A DNA stretch of 13,625 nt, from positions 1-13,625 of the forward strand of contig JAYGED010000009.1 of the NCBI GenBank assembly GCA_046582565.1. The letters run 5' to 3'. This stretch comes from JAYGED01 sp046582565. Its GTDB lineage: Bacteria > Pseudomonadota > Alphaproteobacteria > JAAXGF01. The position numbers and the translations under genes were made by a program. Shown here one piece after another: positions 13,625 through 13,625 of the stretch; the stretch's first letter is position 1; each line of letters begins with the position of its first letter. The notes beneath the pieces are model-generated. The model was not told where the DNA came from, did no database searches, and saw nothing but the letters and a program-made list of their open reading frames with translations.

Positions 13625-13625
13625 G

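Noticed and set aside
1..13625. CRISPR array, tRNA, rRNA or molybdenum-cofactor riboswitch
   Set aside because: No regularly spaced repeats, no cloverleaf or rRNA-like stretch, and the leaders of fdhD and fdsGB show no recognisable riboswitch core by eye.

Overview
The window reads as a GC-rich alphaproteobacterial genome. This is inferred from the two-subunit NAD-dependent formate dehydrogenase resembling Methylobacterium-type FDH1, the strong GC bias and the style of neighbouring genes. The species cannot be named. Almost the whole window is a metal-oxyanion and formate-oxidation island with a mobile element at each end: an IS630-type transposase tail at the left edge and a complete IS3-type insertion sequence that ends one base before the right edge.

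Layout. (1) 3-140: C-terminus of an IS630-family transposase. (2) 156-1091 (+): a cation diffusion facilitator metal transporter. (3) 1099-1362 (-): a small two-helix membrane protein of unknown function. (4) 1435-4846 (-): a compact operon tupB-tupC-tupA-MFS, made of a tungstate ABC importer with overlapping genes and an EntS-like exporter as fourth gene. (5) 4941-5453 (-): a secreted Gly/His-rich protein. (6) 5611-7099 (+): fdhD-mobA, overlapping, for maturation of the Mo/W-bis-MGD cofactor. (7) 7092-12032 (-): the formate dehydrogenase operon, transcribed as fdsG-fdsB fusion, then fdsA, then a broken sulfotransferase gene. (8) 12033-12288: regulatory region with a TATAAT element, a Fur-box-like palindrome and the start of a gene apparently cut by the IS. 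(9) 12289-13624: IS3-type element with orfA, orfB, a -1 slippery heptamer and matching ends.

How it fits together. TupABC would import tungstate (or molybdate). MobA would add GMP to build the bis-MGD cofactor, FdhD would pass sulfur to it, and FdsA/FdsGB would oxidise formate to CO2 and reduce NAD+. Having a tungstate transporter beside a GB-fused formate dehydrogenase points to a tungsten enzyme like Methylobacterium FDH1, although metal choice cannot be read from sequence. The Fur-like site in front of the iron-sulfur-rich enzyme suggests control by iron.

Most unusual points: the FdhD lacks the second cysteine of the usual CxxC but has another CxxC later; FdsA has no N-terminal His/Cys3 cluster site; an exporter and a Gly/His-rich secreted protein sit with the tungstate genes; a sulfotransferase pseudogene is coupled to fdsA; and the IS3 seems to have split a divergent gene, possibly the operon's LysR-type regulator.
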